Source: Tupaia tana (taxonomy: Eukaryota; Chordata; Mammalia; Scandentia; Tupaiidae). From it: a DNA stretch of 64,000 nt. The notes beneath the pieces were generated by a model, which made no database searches, had not been told where the DNA came from, and was given only the letters and a program-made list of their open reading frames with translations. The DNA lies in NCBI GenBank assembly GCA_026018925.1, contig JAKSZU010000026.1:17537127-17601126 (forward strand). Direction: 5' to 3'. Shown here one piece after another: positions 1 to 11,256 of the stretch; positions within the stretch are counted from its first letter, which is position 1, and each line of letters starts with the position of its first letter. Both the position numbers and the translations under genes were made by a program.

Positions 1-825
1 TGGTCTTGGTAGTTTCTCCAGGTCCTCCACTCACTGGCAAATCATGAAGGAAGGACTGAGGCATCTCATCTCAGACCTGCAAAATTCACTACTATCTTTG
101 CTCCCAAAAGGATGATGTAACCAGGAGGCTTCTGTTTGGGTATGTTTGTAGCAGTGACATTGTTCCCCAGTTACCAAGATGCCAGTGGCGGTTGGCACAA
201 ATGCAAGGGCCACTCCCTGGGTTGTCTATCCTGGCAGCAAGAAGAGTGAACAGTTCAGATTATGGGGTGGGGCCTGAGTAGGAGAGATCAGGAAGAGGGA
301 AAAAGGACCACAGAAGGTCTGAAAGGATGGCAGAGTTTCCAGGCTGAGACTCAGACACATTTAATTTCACTGATCGTGTAGCGAGAACTGAAGCTCAGTG
401 ATAGAAAGCAACCTCCCAGTGGCTGAGTGATTTCGAAAAGATTTACACTAAGCTCTCCAAAGCACAAGCCTTGAACTGCTAGCTACACAGGGTAGCCTGG
501 ATGATTTACTTAAATTCAACTAGTTCCAAAGTGAGCTCAGCCTCATCTTGTGTCCAATGGGTTGGCTGTGTTGAATAATGCTAAAACTGTGCCATGCACA
601 CTACACCTCTGGATGTTTCCTGTTCTTTCTGAACTCTCTTTCCTCTATCTCTGGCTGTCTCCCTCCCTCTCTTCTCTCCTTTCCTCCTCTCCCCACTTAT
701 TAAGCCCCTATGTTATGTCAGACAGTGTGGTTGTAGAGAAACTTACAGCATGGATCCTGCCCTCTGTGTATCTTCCAGGAGTCTCCTACAGTCTACTAGG
801 AAAACCAGATATGAAAACAATGGTT
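1..825. other. Intergenic sequence, no gene recognised
   Basis: Mixed-composition single-copy-looking DNA. Short open frames on both strands show no recognisable domain. A pyrimidine-rich stretch lies near 640-700. A faint MIR-like minus-strand trace may lie around 365-450, too weak to call. Confidence 0.5.
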
Positions 826-1122
826 GGGGCCAGCAGGTGGTATAGTGGTTAAGGCACTGGACTCAAACATGGCTGACCACGGTTTGAGTCCTGGACCTGG
901 TGGCTTGAAAAATCACACTGTGTATATGCATGCCCAAAAACCTGAGAGGAGAACGAAGGAAAAGAGATTGTGGTATGACCATCCCCCCTTGGCAGTGGGG
1001 GCAGGGGAGGTGGTAGAGGTGATTTCTCACTCTCTTTCTCTCTGTCTCTCCGGTGAGTGTATACGTCCTATAACAAAAAATCTCTAATAAAAAAAAAAAG
1101 AAGAAAAAGAAAAGAGAAGAAT
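826..1122 (+). mobile_element. SINE S1, long form
   Basis: Begins GGGGCCAGCAGGTGGTATAG, followed by a B-box-like 'GGTTTGAGTCC', the body motif 'GAGAGGAGAA', a CT-rich tract, a diverged 'CCTATAACAAAA' terminus and an A-rich tail to about 1120. Open frames here are translations of the repeat, not genes. Confidence 0.9.
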
Positions 1123-1775
1123 GATTGCAATACAGTACGACACAAGATGATACAGAGATTCGGACAGATCCCCTGGAATAGGGAAAGATGACTTATATGC
1201 AAAAGGCTATAGCAAGGAGAAACCATGGAAGTCAGACTTGATGGGTAAACAGGGAGCCCTGTGGGCAAAAAAGATGGATAAAGCTGGGAGAAGTCATAGC
1301 ATGTGCAAAGCTAGGTTGGAAGAAAGAGTTTGCAGGTTGGGACTTGGGCAGAGGTCTCGGAGAGGAGTAGGGAATGGCAAGGCTCTAGAGGGAGCCCAGT
1401 CAGTACATGACTTGATCACTCAGGCCCTGGGGGATGAAGCAGTGGGCTCTGTGCTTTGGCCAGACCATTAGGCAGGTGTGTGCGAGACAGACAGGGGACA
1501 GAACAGAAGGGGAGAGAAGCTGGAGGCAAGGGAACCCATGCAGAGATGGCCGAACCATCCCAGCCAGGGGATGAGGATGAGGAGCTTGGGTTCACACTCC
1601 TCTTGGGAAATCTGGCAAATCTTTATCCCAGCGTATCAGGGATGACGTGTTTCACTTCCCACAAGCATCTGCCTTTCTAAGAGATAATATGGAGAGGGCA
1701 GTGCTTAAATGAGAAGAGTAATAGAGTGGTGGGCTTTCAGGCTGATCAGACTGTCAGAAATATTTCTGAGTTTTG
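1123..1775. other. Intergenic sequence, no gene recognised
   Basis: Slightly GC-richer, purine-biased DNA. Two overlapping plus-strand frames (77 and 74 codons) have no recognisable domain and no visible splice context. I treat them as chance. Confidence 0.4.
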
Positions 1776-2060
1776 GGGTTTTGTTTTTGTTTGTTTGTTT
1801 GCAGGTATTTTTATGCCTTAGGGTGCATGTGCTCACCAGAGAGAGAGAGAGAGAAACAGAGACAGTGAAAGGGAAAGTGAGAAATCAGCCCCCAGAAGAG
1901 ATGACCACCCGCAACCCCTTCTCCTCCATTGTCCTCTCAGAATTTTGGGCATGCAAGTGCACGTACCTGGTGTGATTTTCAAACTACCCAGTCCAGGACT
2001 CAAACCACGCTTGGCCATGTGGGATTCTAGCCACCTTAACCCCCATGCCACCTGCTAGAC
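1776..2060 (-). mobile_element. SINE S1, long form
   Basis: Reverse-oriented copy. It starts with a T/GTTT-rich tail, then the reverse terminus, a GA-rich tract, the body, and a head ending 'CATGCCACCTGCT'. The B box reads as 'GACTCAAACC' in reverse. Diverged, so an older copy. Confidence 0.85.
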
Positions 2061-2096
2061 TTTTCCATATTCATTAGATGCTTGACTCGTGTGACT

Positions 2097-2365
2097 CATG
2101 TTTTGGGTTTTGTTTTGGTGGGTGGACAGAAGGCAGATGTGCACAAAGAAGAAAAAGGAAAGAAAAAGAAAGAGAGAGAGAGAGAGAGCATTCACTAACA
2201 TGGCATGATCACAGCCCTCTCCCACTATTTCCCCATCCCATTAGTATCCTGGGTATGCAGCCACGTGCCCAGCATATTTTTCAAGTTGCCAAGGCCAAGA
2301 TTCAAACCATGGTCAGTCAGGTAGGATATGGCTTCCTTTGTCCAGTGTCTAACTGCTGCACTGTG
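2097..2365 (-). mobile_element. SINE S1, old diverged long form
   Basis: GA-rich tract, 'GCATGATCACAGCCCT' body remnant, 'GGGTATGCAGCCACGTGCCCA', and a reversed head containing 'ATTCAAACCATGGTC'. It directly follows another minus-strand copy, with about 36 bp between them. Confidence 0.7.
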
Positions 2366-2439
2366 GGATCAACTTTGAACGTGCTCTTTGAACACTTTCA
2401 GAGCCTACCATGTATTCTACCTTAACTATTTCTAGGCTG

Positions 2440-4244
2440 ATGTCTCCATATTGAACTTTAATTCCATTCAAGGACTTCATCTTGGTCCAATAGCCTTCTG
2501 TCTGAGATCTAGAGCTGCCCCTTCACCAAGCAAACAGACCCCTGCCTAGTTTTTCCCCCAAAGTCCTTGAGCGGAAAGGAAAGGGTCTGGCCACGCTTCC
2601 TTTCTCCCAGCCTGAAATAAAAAACTATTTGGCCGGCGTTTTCAGCTCTCAATTTCTTCAGCCACCCTCTTCAGCAAAGCCCCAGTCTCCATTAATACTA
2701 TTACTTGGGATGACATTTCCTCTGACTGTCATTGTCTCTTTTTTTTCCTCCTCCTTAATTCCCTAATTTGTCCTAATATGCCCATTGCCTGTGTATCAAG
2801 TCATCCGTGAAGCCTCCCCATTTCCAGGTTCCTTCCTCCCCATCAGCCGAGCCTCTGTCTCCCACAGAAATTAGAGGGAGGCGGCTGCAAGCCCGCAAGG
2901 GCAGGAAATAGAATTAGGGAACGTATTAATTGGGACATCAAGTCGGATTTCATTGCAGGCACTTCCTTCCGTTAACCACTTTGAAGCTTCCCCTCCGTGG
3001 CTCTGTTTCTCATTAGATGGAGCTCGTAATGGTGAGTGGTGTTTATGCATGGTGCAAATATGTCATGCCCCAGCCATCGAACTGGCAGGCCCAGCTGATT
3101 GGAGAGGGCAAGAGGAGGAAAAGGCCATCCAAGGGGGTCATGATGGCAAAGGGCCGAGGTAGGGCTGAGAAAAGGCACGGGGAAGAAAACAAACTGAAGA
3201 GGTATGTTTTACGCTCCAGAGAGAGAGATTCTACCCAAAAGGCTATTCGTTTCATTTCCCTTCAATGCAATTTCCAGGGTCTGTAGGTTCATTTGCAAAA
3301 CAAGTTTCTTTCTTCTTCTTCTTGTTATGATTGTGCTTTGCCCAGTCCGCCGTGAACTTGCTGGCTGCTAGCCTTCACAGATGCTTTGGCCAATGCCTTG
3401 TAAACCAGTTGAAATGAAAGTGTCCCGTGTGACCCAAAAAGGTGCCAGGACACCTTGTCCCTCTCTTCACCTTCTCAGCTCTCAGTTTGGATAGTATTTC
3501 CATTCAGGGAAACTCACTGCCCCCTTCTCTGCCTACTCCCCCCTCCAGCTCATCCACCCTACATCTTTGGGGTCCTCTCTCTTCAAAAGTTCAGTTGGCT
3601 TGCACCTTGGTGGAATCCCCAGTCAGGGGTGCTTTTGCCAACACTAATTCAAGGCTGTGAGAAGAACTCATTTGTGGAAGGGTATTTGTTTTTCCACTGA
3701 CACAGCCAAAACCACTAGCCTCCCTTGCTGGAGAGAAGAGGAGAAGAACCATTTGATTCCCATGGTCTGCAAGGGTAGCCTCACAAGACAAACACTTCCA
3801 GGAGACTCTAATCAGGTTTTACTGGGACTTAACTGTGGGTGCATTTTGTCCTAATCCTGGAGACAAAGAACCCCAGAAAGGAAACTCTTATTGCACTGAA
3901 GGTGGAGGTCAGGCCCTTCTACCATGCCCAGGATTTCTAGAAGCCAATGCAAATACCACAGCCCTGTCCTGGACACCTTTCAGTCCTCTTGAGCAAGCAG
4001 AAGCCAAGATAAAGCAACCAAAGCCCATGCTAAAAGTAGATAAGACAAGCCTTAGCCCTGGGAATCCAATCAAATAGCAACTCCCTATCAACCAGTCCAC
4101 ACTGATGAGGGCAGCGGTGTTTCATTTTTCTCCTTCTTTTTCTTCTATTTTTTTTTTTAAATCTTTACAACCTAGGTCATGGACAAATCAGAAGAGAACT
4201 GGAACCAAAAGCTACAGTATCTTATATCTGGGAGCATACATTAA
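2440..4244. other. Repeat-poor intergenic block
   Basis: The longest repeat-free interval in the first 10 kb. It has no recognisable gene. The part at about 2590-3060 has mixed composition with several TAAT motifs and could be conserved noncoding sequence. Overlapping short frames at 2950-3290 on both strands show no domain. Confidence 0.4.
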
Positions 4245-4258
4245 AATTGCTTTGGATG

Positions 4259-4448
4259 GGGGGGAGCCAGTAGGTGGTATAGAGGTTAAGGGTGCTGGAC
4301 TCCCACATGGCCAACTATAGTTCAAGTCCTGAACCTGGAAGCTTGCTCTCTTACTTTCCCCCCCTCTCTCTCACTCTGTCCCTCTCTGGTCAAACTAAAA
4401 ATAAATTAAATAAATAAATAAAGTTAAATAAAATCATTCTTTTTAAAA
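4259..4448 (+). mobile_element. SINE S1, short form
   Basis: The head 'GAGCCAGTAGGTGGTATAGA' passes into a pyrimidine stretch, 'GTCAAACTAAAAATAAAT' and an AAAT-type tail. It lacks the 'CCCTATAGC' body. It is flanked by the direct repeat AATTGCTTTGGATG at 4245-4258 and 4449-4462, a clean target-site duplication. Confidence 0.92.
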
Positions 4449-4462
4449 AATTGCTTTGGATG

Positions 4463-5028
4463 TAATGACATCAGTTTGGGTTACCTGGAGGGGAGTTATA
4501 TAAAGCTTCAGAGTTATATCTAGGTTCTGGAAGAATCTCAGGAATCCCGAGATTTCTCTTCTCTAGCTCTCCCTTCTTTCTCTTCTTCCTCATTCTTCTC
4601 CTGCTCCTCTTCATCGTCCTCTGCCTCCTTTTTCCTCCCCCTCCACCCTCTTCACACGAACCATATTTTCCTTCCCAACCTCCAAGAGGAAGACGACTCC
4701 CTGTGGTAGCTACACAAACATATTACTGACTATACCATCCATGTAACCCAGATAGAAAGACAGTTCTGTCTTCCTGGAGAAGATATTTTTTACTTCATCC
4801 CTTTAGCAAGATGCCACTCCTGGTCAGACCATTGTGGCCATCAAAGATGAGTCACATTGGACAAAAGCAGGTACAGAGACGTCACCCCTAGGAATTGTGG
4901 GGAAACAACCAAGGGCATTCTTGTGTTCTAGAAGACACCCTGAAATTTGCCAGCACATTCCAGTCTCAGTCACTTCGTATTTATTTTATCCTGAGAATGC
5001 ATTCCTTTGTGTATTCATTTATTTCTTT
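4463..5028. other. Intergenic sequence with a pyrimidine-rich tract
   Basis: A strongly CT-biased stretch runs about 4550-4680 on the plus strand. No gene or identifiable repeat otherwise. Confidence 0.4.
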
Positions 5029-5195
5029 TTAAATTTAACTTTATTTGTTTATTTTCTTATTTATTGTCATTTAACCAGAGAGGGACAGAGCAAGAGTGAG
5101 GGAAAGTGAAAAAGCAAGCTGCCAGGTCCAGGACCTGAACCGCAGTCAGCTATGTGAGAGTCCAGTGGCCTTAACCATCACATCACATACTGGCC
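5029..5195 (-). mobile_element. SINE S1, short form
   Basis: Reversed TTTA-rich tail, 'TTTAACCAGAGAGGGACAGAG', then the reversed head with 'CAGGACCTGAACCGCAGTCA' and an end at 'ACTGGCC'. Similar TTTATTT-type sequence on both sides makes the target-site duplication imprecise. Confidence 0.85.
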
Positions 5196-5205
5196 CTATA
5201 TTTGT

Positions 5206-6149
5206 TTATTTCTTTATTCATCAAATATTTGTGGGGTGTCTACAAACCACCTATCATTTTGTTTTTCTTTCATTAATTTTTTTCTATTACTTCACAACTT
5301 TTTTATATAAATATACCTATTGTTTGCTTAGGGTGATCACACCATTCAAGTCATACTACTAAGTAGCTAATTATATATAATTCTCTTCTAGAAAAGCAAT
5401 TCTAATCATTGTATCCAAAAGGAAATTTGTTTTCATGAACACTCCTTAAATTAGAACTTTTGTACACTTTTAATCCAAAATGACTTGACCAGAGAAAAAG
5501 AAACACTTTACTCATTTAATTAGTCTCTTTATAAAAGTCCAACAAGAATATTTCTGTGTCCAATGGCAGAGTCAACAGGGTGGCTAGGAGAGTCCCTTCC
5601 TACTCTGGAATTGAAGACTGTTAGCTCAAGTATATTCATCGGACTAATGACAAAATCATTAGCAAACGACAAGACAGACACAACTTCGATGAACACAAAG
5701 ACTAGTAGAAACTAATAAGTAAAATCCCCAAGGAAATGCATTACGCTTGAAGGGGAATAATTTCATAACCTCTTCTTATGGGGTAGGAAAATGATTGTGA
5801 TGTGCTTACCTCCTTGTTTCTTAAATATCTCAAGGATCTAATGTGTAAAATGCCCATCCAATGACTTTGATCTAACAGGTGCTCTTCATACTCTGACAAT
5901 GTAAGAACCCCAATGTGTTTCTACCCTGACAGATCAAAAACACACCAGCTGACTCATGTACAGACTGACACTTCTATTTTCCTATAAACACGATGAATGA
6001 TAGGACAACCTTCCAGAGCGCAATGACTGGCCTGAAGTTTCCAGGCAGCAATTTATCCAGCAAATGTTTGTTGAGCACATACTACACACAAGACACTCTG
6101 CTAGAACCGCAGAGTTAGTACTCAGCCAGTTATCTTCAGCTTAAGGGTC
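5206..6149. other. AT-rich intergenic sequence
   Basis: No gene seen. An old repeat remnant of the 'TTGTTGAGCACATACTA' type lies at about 6055-6125. Confidence 0.4.
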
Positions 6150-6614
6150 TATAATATTGAGTGGGGACATACAATGTTTCTCTCTCATAGTCTGGCTTGT
6201 TTCATATAGCATTAAATCTTCTATAGTCACCCACTTTCTATGAAATGCCAGGTGTCTCTCTCTCTTTTTTTTTAATGGCTAAATAGAATTCCATACAGTA
6301 TATGTATCGCACTTCTTTAATCGACTCATCTGTTCTTGAACATTTGGGGTGATTCCATATCTTAGCAATTGTGAATAACACTGCAATAAATGTGGATGTG
6401 CAAGTGTTTTTCTGAGTGTATTCCTATCCTTTGGGTAGATAACCAACAAAAAAGTAATAAAGACAAAAATGGAAAATTATCTGTTGATGATAATGTGTAT
6501 GGTAATATCTTTGACTGGACTAATATGCAGTGCATTCATGCTGGGAAAGTTTGTTTTGTATGCTGCAGAAAATGTAATTACATGTAAAAAAATTTTAAAA
6601 GAATTTTAAAAAAA
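6150..6614. mobile_element. L1 3' end with 5' inversion (twin-priming structure)
   Basis: 6150 to about 6443 is antisense L1: its reverse complement matches the ORF2 tail and proximal 3' UTR of the copy at 22.5 kb. About 6444-6614 is the sense 3' UTR end with an A-rich tail, matching about 22.99-23.12 kb and the minus-strand copy at 7.4 kb. Opposed halves of one L1 3' region, with roughly 170 bp missing at the junction, are the signature of a twin-primed insertion. I saw no convincing target-site duplication. Confidence 0.8.
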
Positions 6615-6977
6615 GAATCCATAACGCAACTTACAATAAAATGTCTAGAGGAAACCAACAGAGGAGCAAAATTTATCCAAAGACTGTACGCAGTAATGGG
6701 AGGGGAGGGGAAGTGCCAAGGAACGATGGGATTTTCAGCTGTGCTGTAGGAGAAAAGACTTCCTCTTTCACTCTCTGTAGGGCTTTTTTTTTTTTTTTTC
6801 CATAAACCTGAACTCATGGCAAAGTGACAGCAAAACTCAGCCAACATGGCAGCCAACTCACTGGTTGCAGCTCCTTTGAGTAACTTTTCTTTTTAACTCT
6901 TACTTGCCTTTGCTGCCCAGCAATGAAATGTTATACTTCTTTTCAGGAATTTTCAGTCAAGCTAGAAAGGGATTGAA

Positions 6978-7240
6978 GGGACCAGCAGTTAGCGTAATGG
7001 CTATGTCACTGGACTCCCATGTAGTCGACTACGGTACGAGTCCTGGACTCAACGGCTTAAACTCATACCGGGTGCGTGTGCATGCATGCCCAAGATCCTG
7101 AGAGGAGAAGGGATTGCAGTGTGGCCATCCCCCCGAGGGGTGATTTCTCGCTTTCTGTCTCTCTGTCTCTCTCTGTCTTTCTGGTGAGCGCATGCAGCCT
7201 ATAGCAAAAACCTCTCAAAAAAAAAAAAAAAAAAAAAAAA
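6978..7240 (+). mobile_element. SINE S1, long form, young-type head
   Basis: Starts GGGACCAGCAGTTAGCGTAA, the head subtype shared with the least diverged copies. It ends 'CCTATAGCAAAAACCTCTC' plus an uninterrupted A tract to 7240. Confidence 0.93.
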
Positions 7241-7369
7241 GGGGGGATTATAAACTGCCTGAACTCTAGAGTTTTAAAAATAGGAGACTCCAGAAAAGCA
7301 ATGACAAAGGACAACAGTAGCACCCGCAGAAGGCTGCCTGTCTATTAGAAACCCTTGTCACAACTGCCA

Positions 7370-7555
7370 TTTTTTTCATACATTCAATCACTATATCATT
7401 ACAGCCTGCCAAATGAATTTTCCCAGTATGAATACACTGCATATTAGTCCAGTTAAAGATATTATCATACACATTAACATAAACAGATAATTTTCTATTT
7501 TGTGTCCTTAAATGTTTTGCTTCTTTTGTTGGATATCCAGCTTTATTCCGTGCAT
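7370..7555 (-). mobile_element. L1 3' UTR end, 5' truncated
   Basis: The reverse complement is closely related (by eye roughly 85%) to the sense half of the L1 at 6444-6600, including 'TTTAACTGGACTAATATGCA'. Its A tract lies at the low-coordinate end. The matching 65- and 107-codon frames on opposite strands here arise from this shared repeat, not from a gene. Confidence 0.75.
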
Positions 7556-7589
7556 GGTCCAGATAGGCGGGAATTATTTTTTGCCTCAT

Positions 7590-7665
7590 GTGTTGATGTG
7601 TTCTCAGAGCTCAACCCAGTCACTGGCACATGGTGGATACTCAATAACTATTGGTTGAATGAATG
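7590..7665 (+). mobile_element. L2 LINE 3' end fragment
   Basis: 'CACTGGCACATGGTGGATAC' followed by 'TCAATAACTATTGGTTGAAT' matches the common 'GGCACATAGTAGGCGCTCAATAAATG' terminus of L2. A similar, weaker fragment lies at about 7830-7915. Confidence 0.6.
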
Positions 7666-7666
7666 A

Positions 7667-8071
7667 GAATATCTACACTTTTCCCAATGAATTCTCCAAA
7701 CAATATTAGGTGTTATGCTCCTCATCTTTTTAGGGATTAGAAAAAACATCAATTTCACTCCTTTGTGAAGTATTAACAGCCCCATATTATAGGTCAAGGG
7801 AGAGCTGAGAGAAGCGAGATAACTGAAGCCAGACAAGTGTTCTGTTTGCAGTGTCTAGGACAGAGTTTGCCACATAGAAAGGACTCATTAAATCATTTGA
7901 ATAAGCTGAGTGAGTACAGAATGAACTAAGTACAGAGTTGGGATTCAAGCCATGGATTGTTTCACTGCCCCACACTATGTCTCCTTGGTGCCAGTCCTCT
8001 ATTAATTCCCCCTTAGACTTGTTCTCTGCCAAGTACAAGAGAGCACGAGTCTTTGCACCCACAGAAGCACT
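7667..8071. other. Intergenic sequence with a second weak L2-like end
   Basis: No gene. The weak L2-like 3' terminus at about 7830-7915 ('TTTGCCACATAGAAAGGACT') is the only recognisable element. Confidence 0.35.
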
Positions 8072-8195
8072 AAGTGCTCAGGCTTTGGAATCAGGTAGAC
8101 ATGGGTTTGAATCCAAACTCTACTATCCGGGAACCCTGGTCATGTTGATTTAATCTCACTGAATCTGGGCCCTCAAATTGTGATGCTTTCAAGAG
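8072..8195 (+). mobile_element. MIR SINE fragment
   Basis: Head and core-type sequence: 'GCTTTGGAATCAGGTAGACA' and 'GGGTTTGAATCCAAACTCT'. This is the standard MIR tRNA-related half, followed by a degraded core. Confidence 0.75.
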
Positions 8196-8286
8196 GAAGC
8201 ACAATTGTGATTCCACTGAATTGGGAAGTGAGACTTTTGCTTGACTTTTGGGATCTATTATGTCCCAATAAAAGAGAGAGAGAGAC

Positions 8287-8330
<44 letters not shown>

Positions 8331-8954
8331 GCTTATAATGTTGGCGGTCCAGGATCGTGACCTTCTACCAAAGGAAGATAGAAGTTCTGATTAACTACAT
8401 GAGCAGGAAGACTATGAATGGAATTCAAAGGATGTCCTGGATGCCCTCCAACCCCATGCAGCTAGGTCCAGTGGTTAAAGGTAATAGAAAACTATGGCAA
8501 GTCCTTACACTCAATGGTATCAGGGATTTAATCCTATCAGATACAAATGTTTAGATAAATAACCTCAACAAGGGAGTGGGATAAGAGTAATCAGTCCTAG
8601 TCATGGCCTTGTGAGTACTCATAGGAACTGGGTATATTTTGGTCTTTTTATCAGATGTATATAGATATAAACATAGGTATTTGCTGAATAATTTTAGTTA
8701 CCTTTCTTTCTCCCCTCCCCATGGATTGTGGCACATGCAGGTGGTTATACTTACCATTCTGCAGGTTGTAAGATATTGAAATAGGGTCACAAAAGAATAG
8801 AAGTCTAAACTTGATTCTAGAAGCATGCCCTTGTAGCTAAGCACACCCACTGACAAGACATGAGTAATTTCCCTTTTGGGAGGAGGCAAATCTGTCTCTG
8901 CTTGTACAAGAAGGTATGAATGTGTGGGTAGAGCATGTTTAAAAGTGTGAATAT
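8196..8954. repeat. Intergenic DNA with a GA-repeat microsatellite
   Basis: A (GA)n/(GACAGA) purine tract spans about 8272-8332, preceded by 'AATAAAAGAGAG'. The remainder (8333-8954) has no gene or repeat that I recognise. Confidence 0.7.
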
Positions 8955-9213
8955 GGGGGCCAACAGATGGTGTAATGGTTACGTTACTGGACTCTTGCAT
9001 GGTTGACCATGGTTTGGGTCCCAGACCCAGTGACTTCAGAATCAACACCAGGTGTGTGTGCATGTGTGCCCAAAATCACAAGAGAAGAATAGAGGAGAAG
9101 GAATTTCGACATGGTTATCACCCTGGGGGGTGATTTCTCACTTTCTGTCTCTCTGTCTCTCTGGCAAGCACATGCACCCTATAGCAAAAATCTCTCTCTA
9201 AAAGAAAAAAAAA
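8955..9213 (+). mobile_element. SINE S1, long form
   Basis: Head 'GGGGCCAACAGATGGTGTAA', body and terminus 'CCCTATAGCAAAAATC', then an A-rich tail. Similar sequence on both sides (AAGTGTGAATA before, CAGTGTGAATA after) is a slightly diverged target-site duplication. Confidence 0.92.
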
Positions 9214-9283
9214 ACAGTGTGAATACAAGAAAAAGTTAAGTTAGGCTGATGAAGGGATGCACTGTAGTAATGTATGGTGCTTG

Positions 9284-9830
9284 GCTTCTGCTATAAATGA
9301 AATGTTTCTATCTCCCCAGAACACATATGTTGAAATCGTAACCTCCCCCCATGTGATGGTATTAGAAGGTGGGGACTTTAGGATGTAATTAGGTCATAAA
9401 GGTGGATGCTAGAAAGTTTCTTCCTTTCTTCATTTCTCCCCCTCCCTTCCTTCTTTTTGCTTATTTATTTATTTATTTCTTCCATGAAAAACAAAGAGAG
9501 AAAGAGAAACCAAAAGGCAGGAACCTCGTCAAATCACAGGTATGTGTAGCTGATGTTCTCAGGAAGGTCTCAAGACATAAACCTAGGACCTTTCCAACGT
9601 GGACCCATGTGCATTCTCGCTGTGTAACCACATGGCTCCTGTCATATAAGGACTAAGCAACAAAGAGGCTTTCTATAAGCCAGGAAGAGAGCTCAACCAG
9701 ACCCAACTATGCTGGCACCTGGTTCTCAGGCTTCCAGCTTCCTGAGCTATGAGAAATAAATTTCTGTTCAGAAGACACATAGCCTGTGGTATTTTGCTAT
9801 AGCAGCTCCAGGAGACTAAGCCAGTGTCCA
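9284..9830 (+). mobile_element. MaLR LTR (MST/MLT1 type) with an insertion
   Basis: The 5' half (about 9284-9411) contains 'ACATATGTTGAAATCGTAAC' and 'GTGATGGTATTAGAAGGTGG'. The 3' half resumes at about 9661 and contains 'AATAAATTTCTGTT' and 'GGTATTTTGCTATAGCAGC', the polyadenylation-side end of these LTRs. Solitary LTR, noncoding, split by the element at about 9412-9660. Confidence 0.8.
9412..9660 (-). mobile_element. SINE S2-like copy inside the LTR
   Basis: Interrupts the MaLR LTR. Shares with the other S2 copies a (TTTA)n start, a purine-rich 'AGAGAGAAAGAGAAAC' stretch and a tRNA-like right end with 'TAACCACATGGCTCC'. The most diverged S2 candidate; boundaries are approximate. Confidence 0.5.
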
Positions 9831-10254
9831 CCCCTATTTCCTAGATATATTTTGACTTTAGTGCGTTTCCTGGAAGCAGACCCTGAGATGAGAATTTGTG
9901 TGTACCTTATTTACTGAGGAGGCCTTCTCAACCTGTAAGGGAAGGAGTAAGGAAAGATAAGGAGCGAGAGAAACAGAAAAGATGTGTGTTAAGTGTGGTG
10001 TTCCTCAACCTAATCTGTGGGGAGCTCTGGAGTATAAATTGTATTGCAAAGTCAATCTATCTTTGAGATAAAAGAGGTGTCACTGTACCTAAGAAATGGG
10101 AAAAAGAAGGCTACATGCCTTGCAGAAAGTTGGAGGCAGGGCATAACGCCTAGGCACCTCAAGGAGAGGCAGTGACCATTACTTAAGACCAGTCCAGTGC
10201 CCTGGAGAAGCTGGGAGCAAGAATCCTTAGCAATAGCACCTACAACAGCCAGTT
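9831..10254. other. Intergenic sequence, possibly an old repeat
   Basis: 'GGAAGCAGACCCTGAGATGA' and nearby text look like an old interspersed repeat, but I cannot assign a family. No gene. Confidence 0.3.
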
Positions 10255-10268
10255 AAGAGGAATCTGAG

Positions 10269-10537
10269 GGACCAGCAGGTGGCATAGCAGTTACATCACT
10301 GGACTCCCACATGGCTGACCACGGTTCGAGTCATGGACTTGGTGGATTGAAACTCATGCCAGGCTTGTGTGCATGCATGCCCAAGATCCCAAGAAGAGAA
10401 TGGAGGAGAAGGGATTACAGCATGGCCGTCCCCACCGGGGGATGATTTCTTTCTCCCACTACATCTGTTTCTCTTCAGTGAGCACATGTACCCTAAGGCA
10501 AACATCTTAATTAAAAAAAAAAAAAAAAAAAAAAAAA
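10269..10537 (+). mobile_element. SINE S1, long form
   Basis: 'GACCAGCAGGTGGCATAGCA' head and a long A tail. Flanked by AAGAGGAATCTGAG (10255-10268) and AAGAGGTATCTGAG (10536-10549), a target-site duplication with one mismatch. Confidence 0.93.
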
Positions 10538-10567
10538 GAGGTATCTGAGTGGTCTGAGTGGGACACT

Positions 10568-11150
10568 GTTCAGTTATCTATTGCTGTGTAACAGCATACT
10601 CCAAAACTTGACCACTCAAAGCACTGTTATTTCTCACTTTCTATCTCTCTGTCTTTCTGGCAAGCACACACGCCCTATAGCAAAAACCTCTCCAAAAAAA
10701 AAAGAATTTGGGAGCAGCTCAGCTTGACAGTTCTGGCCCAGAGTCTTTTAAGAAGCTGTAATTATGATTAATGCTGCAGTCTCATCCGAAAGTTCAACTG
10801 AGCTAAAGAACCTGCTTCCAAGTTGGGTGACTCACATGGCCAGCAAGTCCATGCTGATTTTTGACAGGAGCCTTCAGGTTATCCCCACATGAGCCTCTCA
10901 GCATGCTGGGGAAGTATCCTGATGTGACAGCTGCTTCCCCAGAGTGAGCAACCCAAAAGACCAAGGAGGAAACACAGTACGATGTAGGACCTAACACAAA
11001 ATCCAGACACTGTTTCCTCCGGCATTATCTATTGGTCACTGAGGCCTGCTGTCATTCAACATGGGAGGGGCCTTCACAAAAGCATGAAACTTGGAGGTGG
11101 AAAGATCACAGGGGCCAATTGTGTTGTCACAGACATTGACAATGTCTGCT
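10568..11150 (-). mobile_element. MaLR/MLT1-type LTR remnant (antisense)
   Basis: Starts 'CAGTTATCTATTGCTGTGTA' and 'ACAGCATACTCCAAAACTTG', the familiar antisense opening of MLT1-like LTRs, and continues as a degraded LTR. Interrupted at 10631-10703 by a 5'-truncated S1. The right boundary is approximate. Confidence 0.6.
10631..10703 (+). mobile_element. SINE S1, 5'-truncated 3' end
   Basis: Only the last roughly 73 bp of the long form: the CT-rich tract, 'GGCAAGCACACACGCCCTAT', 'AGCAAAAACCTCTCC' and an A tail. The tRNA head and promoter are absent, so it cannot be an active source copy. Confidence 0.85.
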
Positions 11151-11256
11151 CTACACCCAAATTTTATTCTAAGGGATTACCTCTCCCTCCTGCATGAGTG
11201 ACCAGAGAACACCAGGGGTATCCACCTTTCACTATACAAGTCAAGAGAAATGAACA

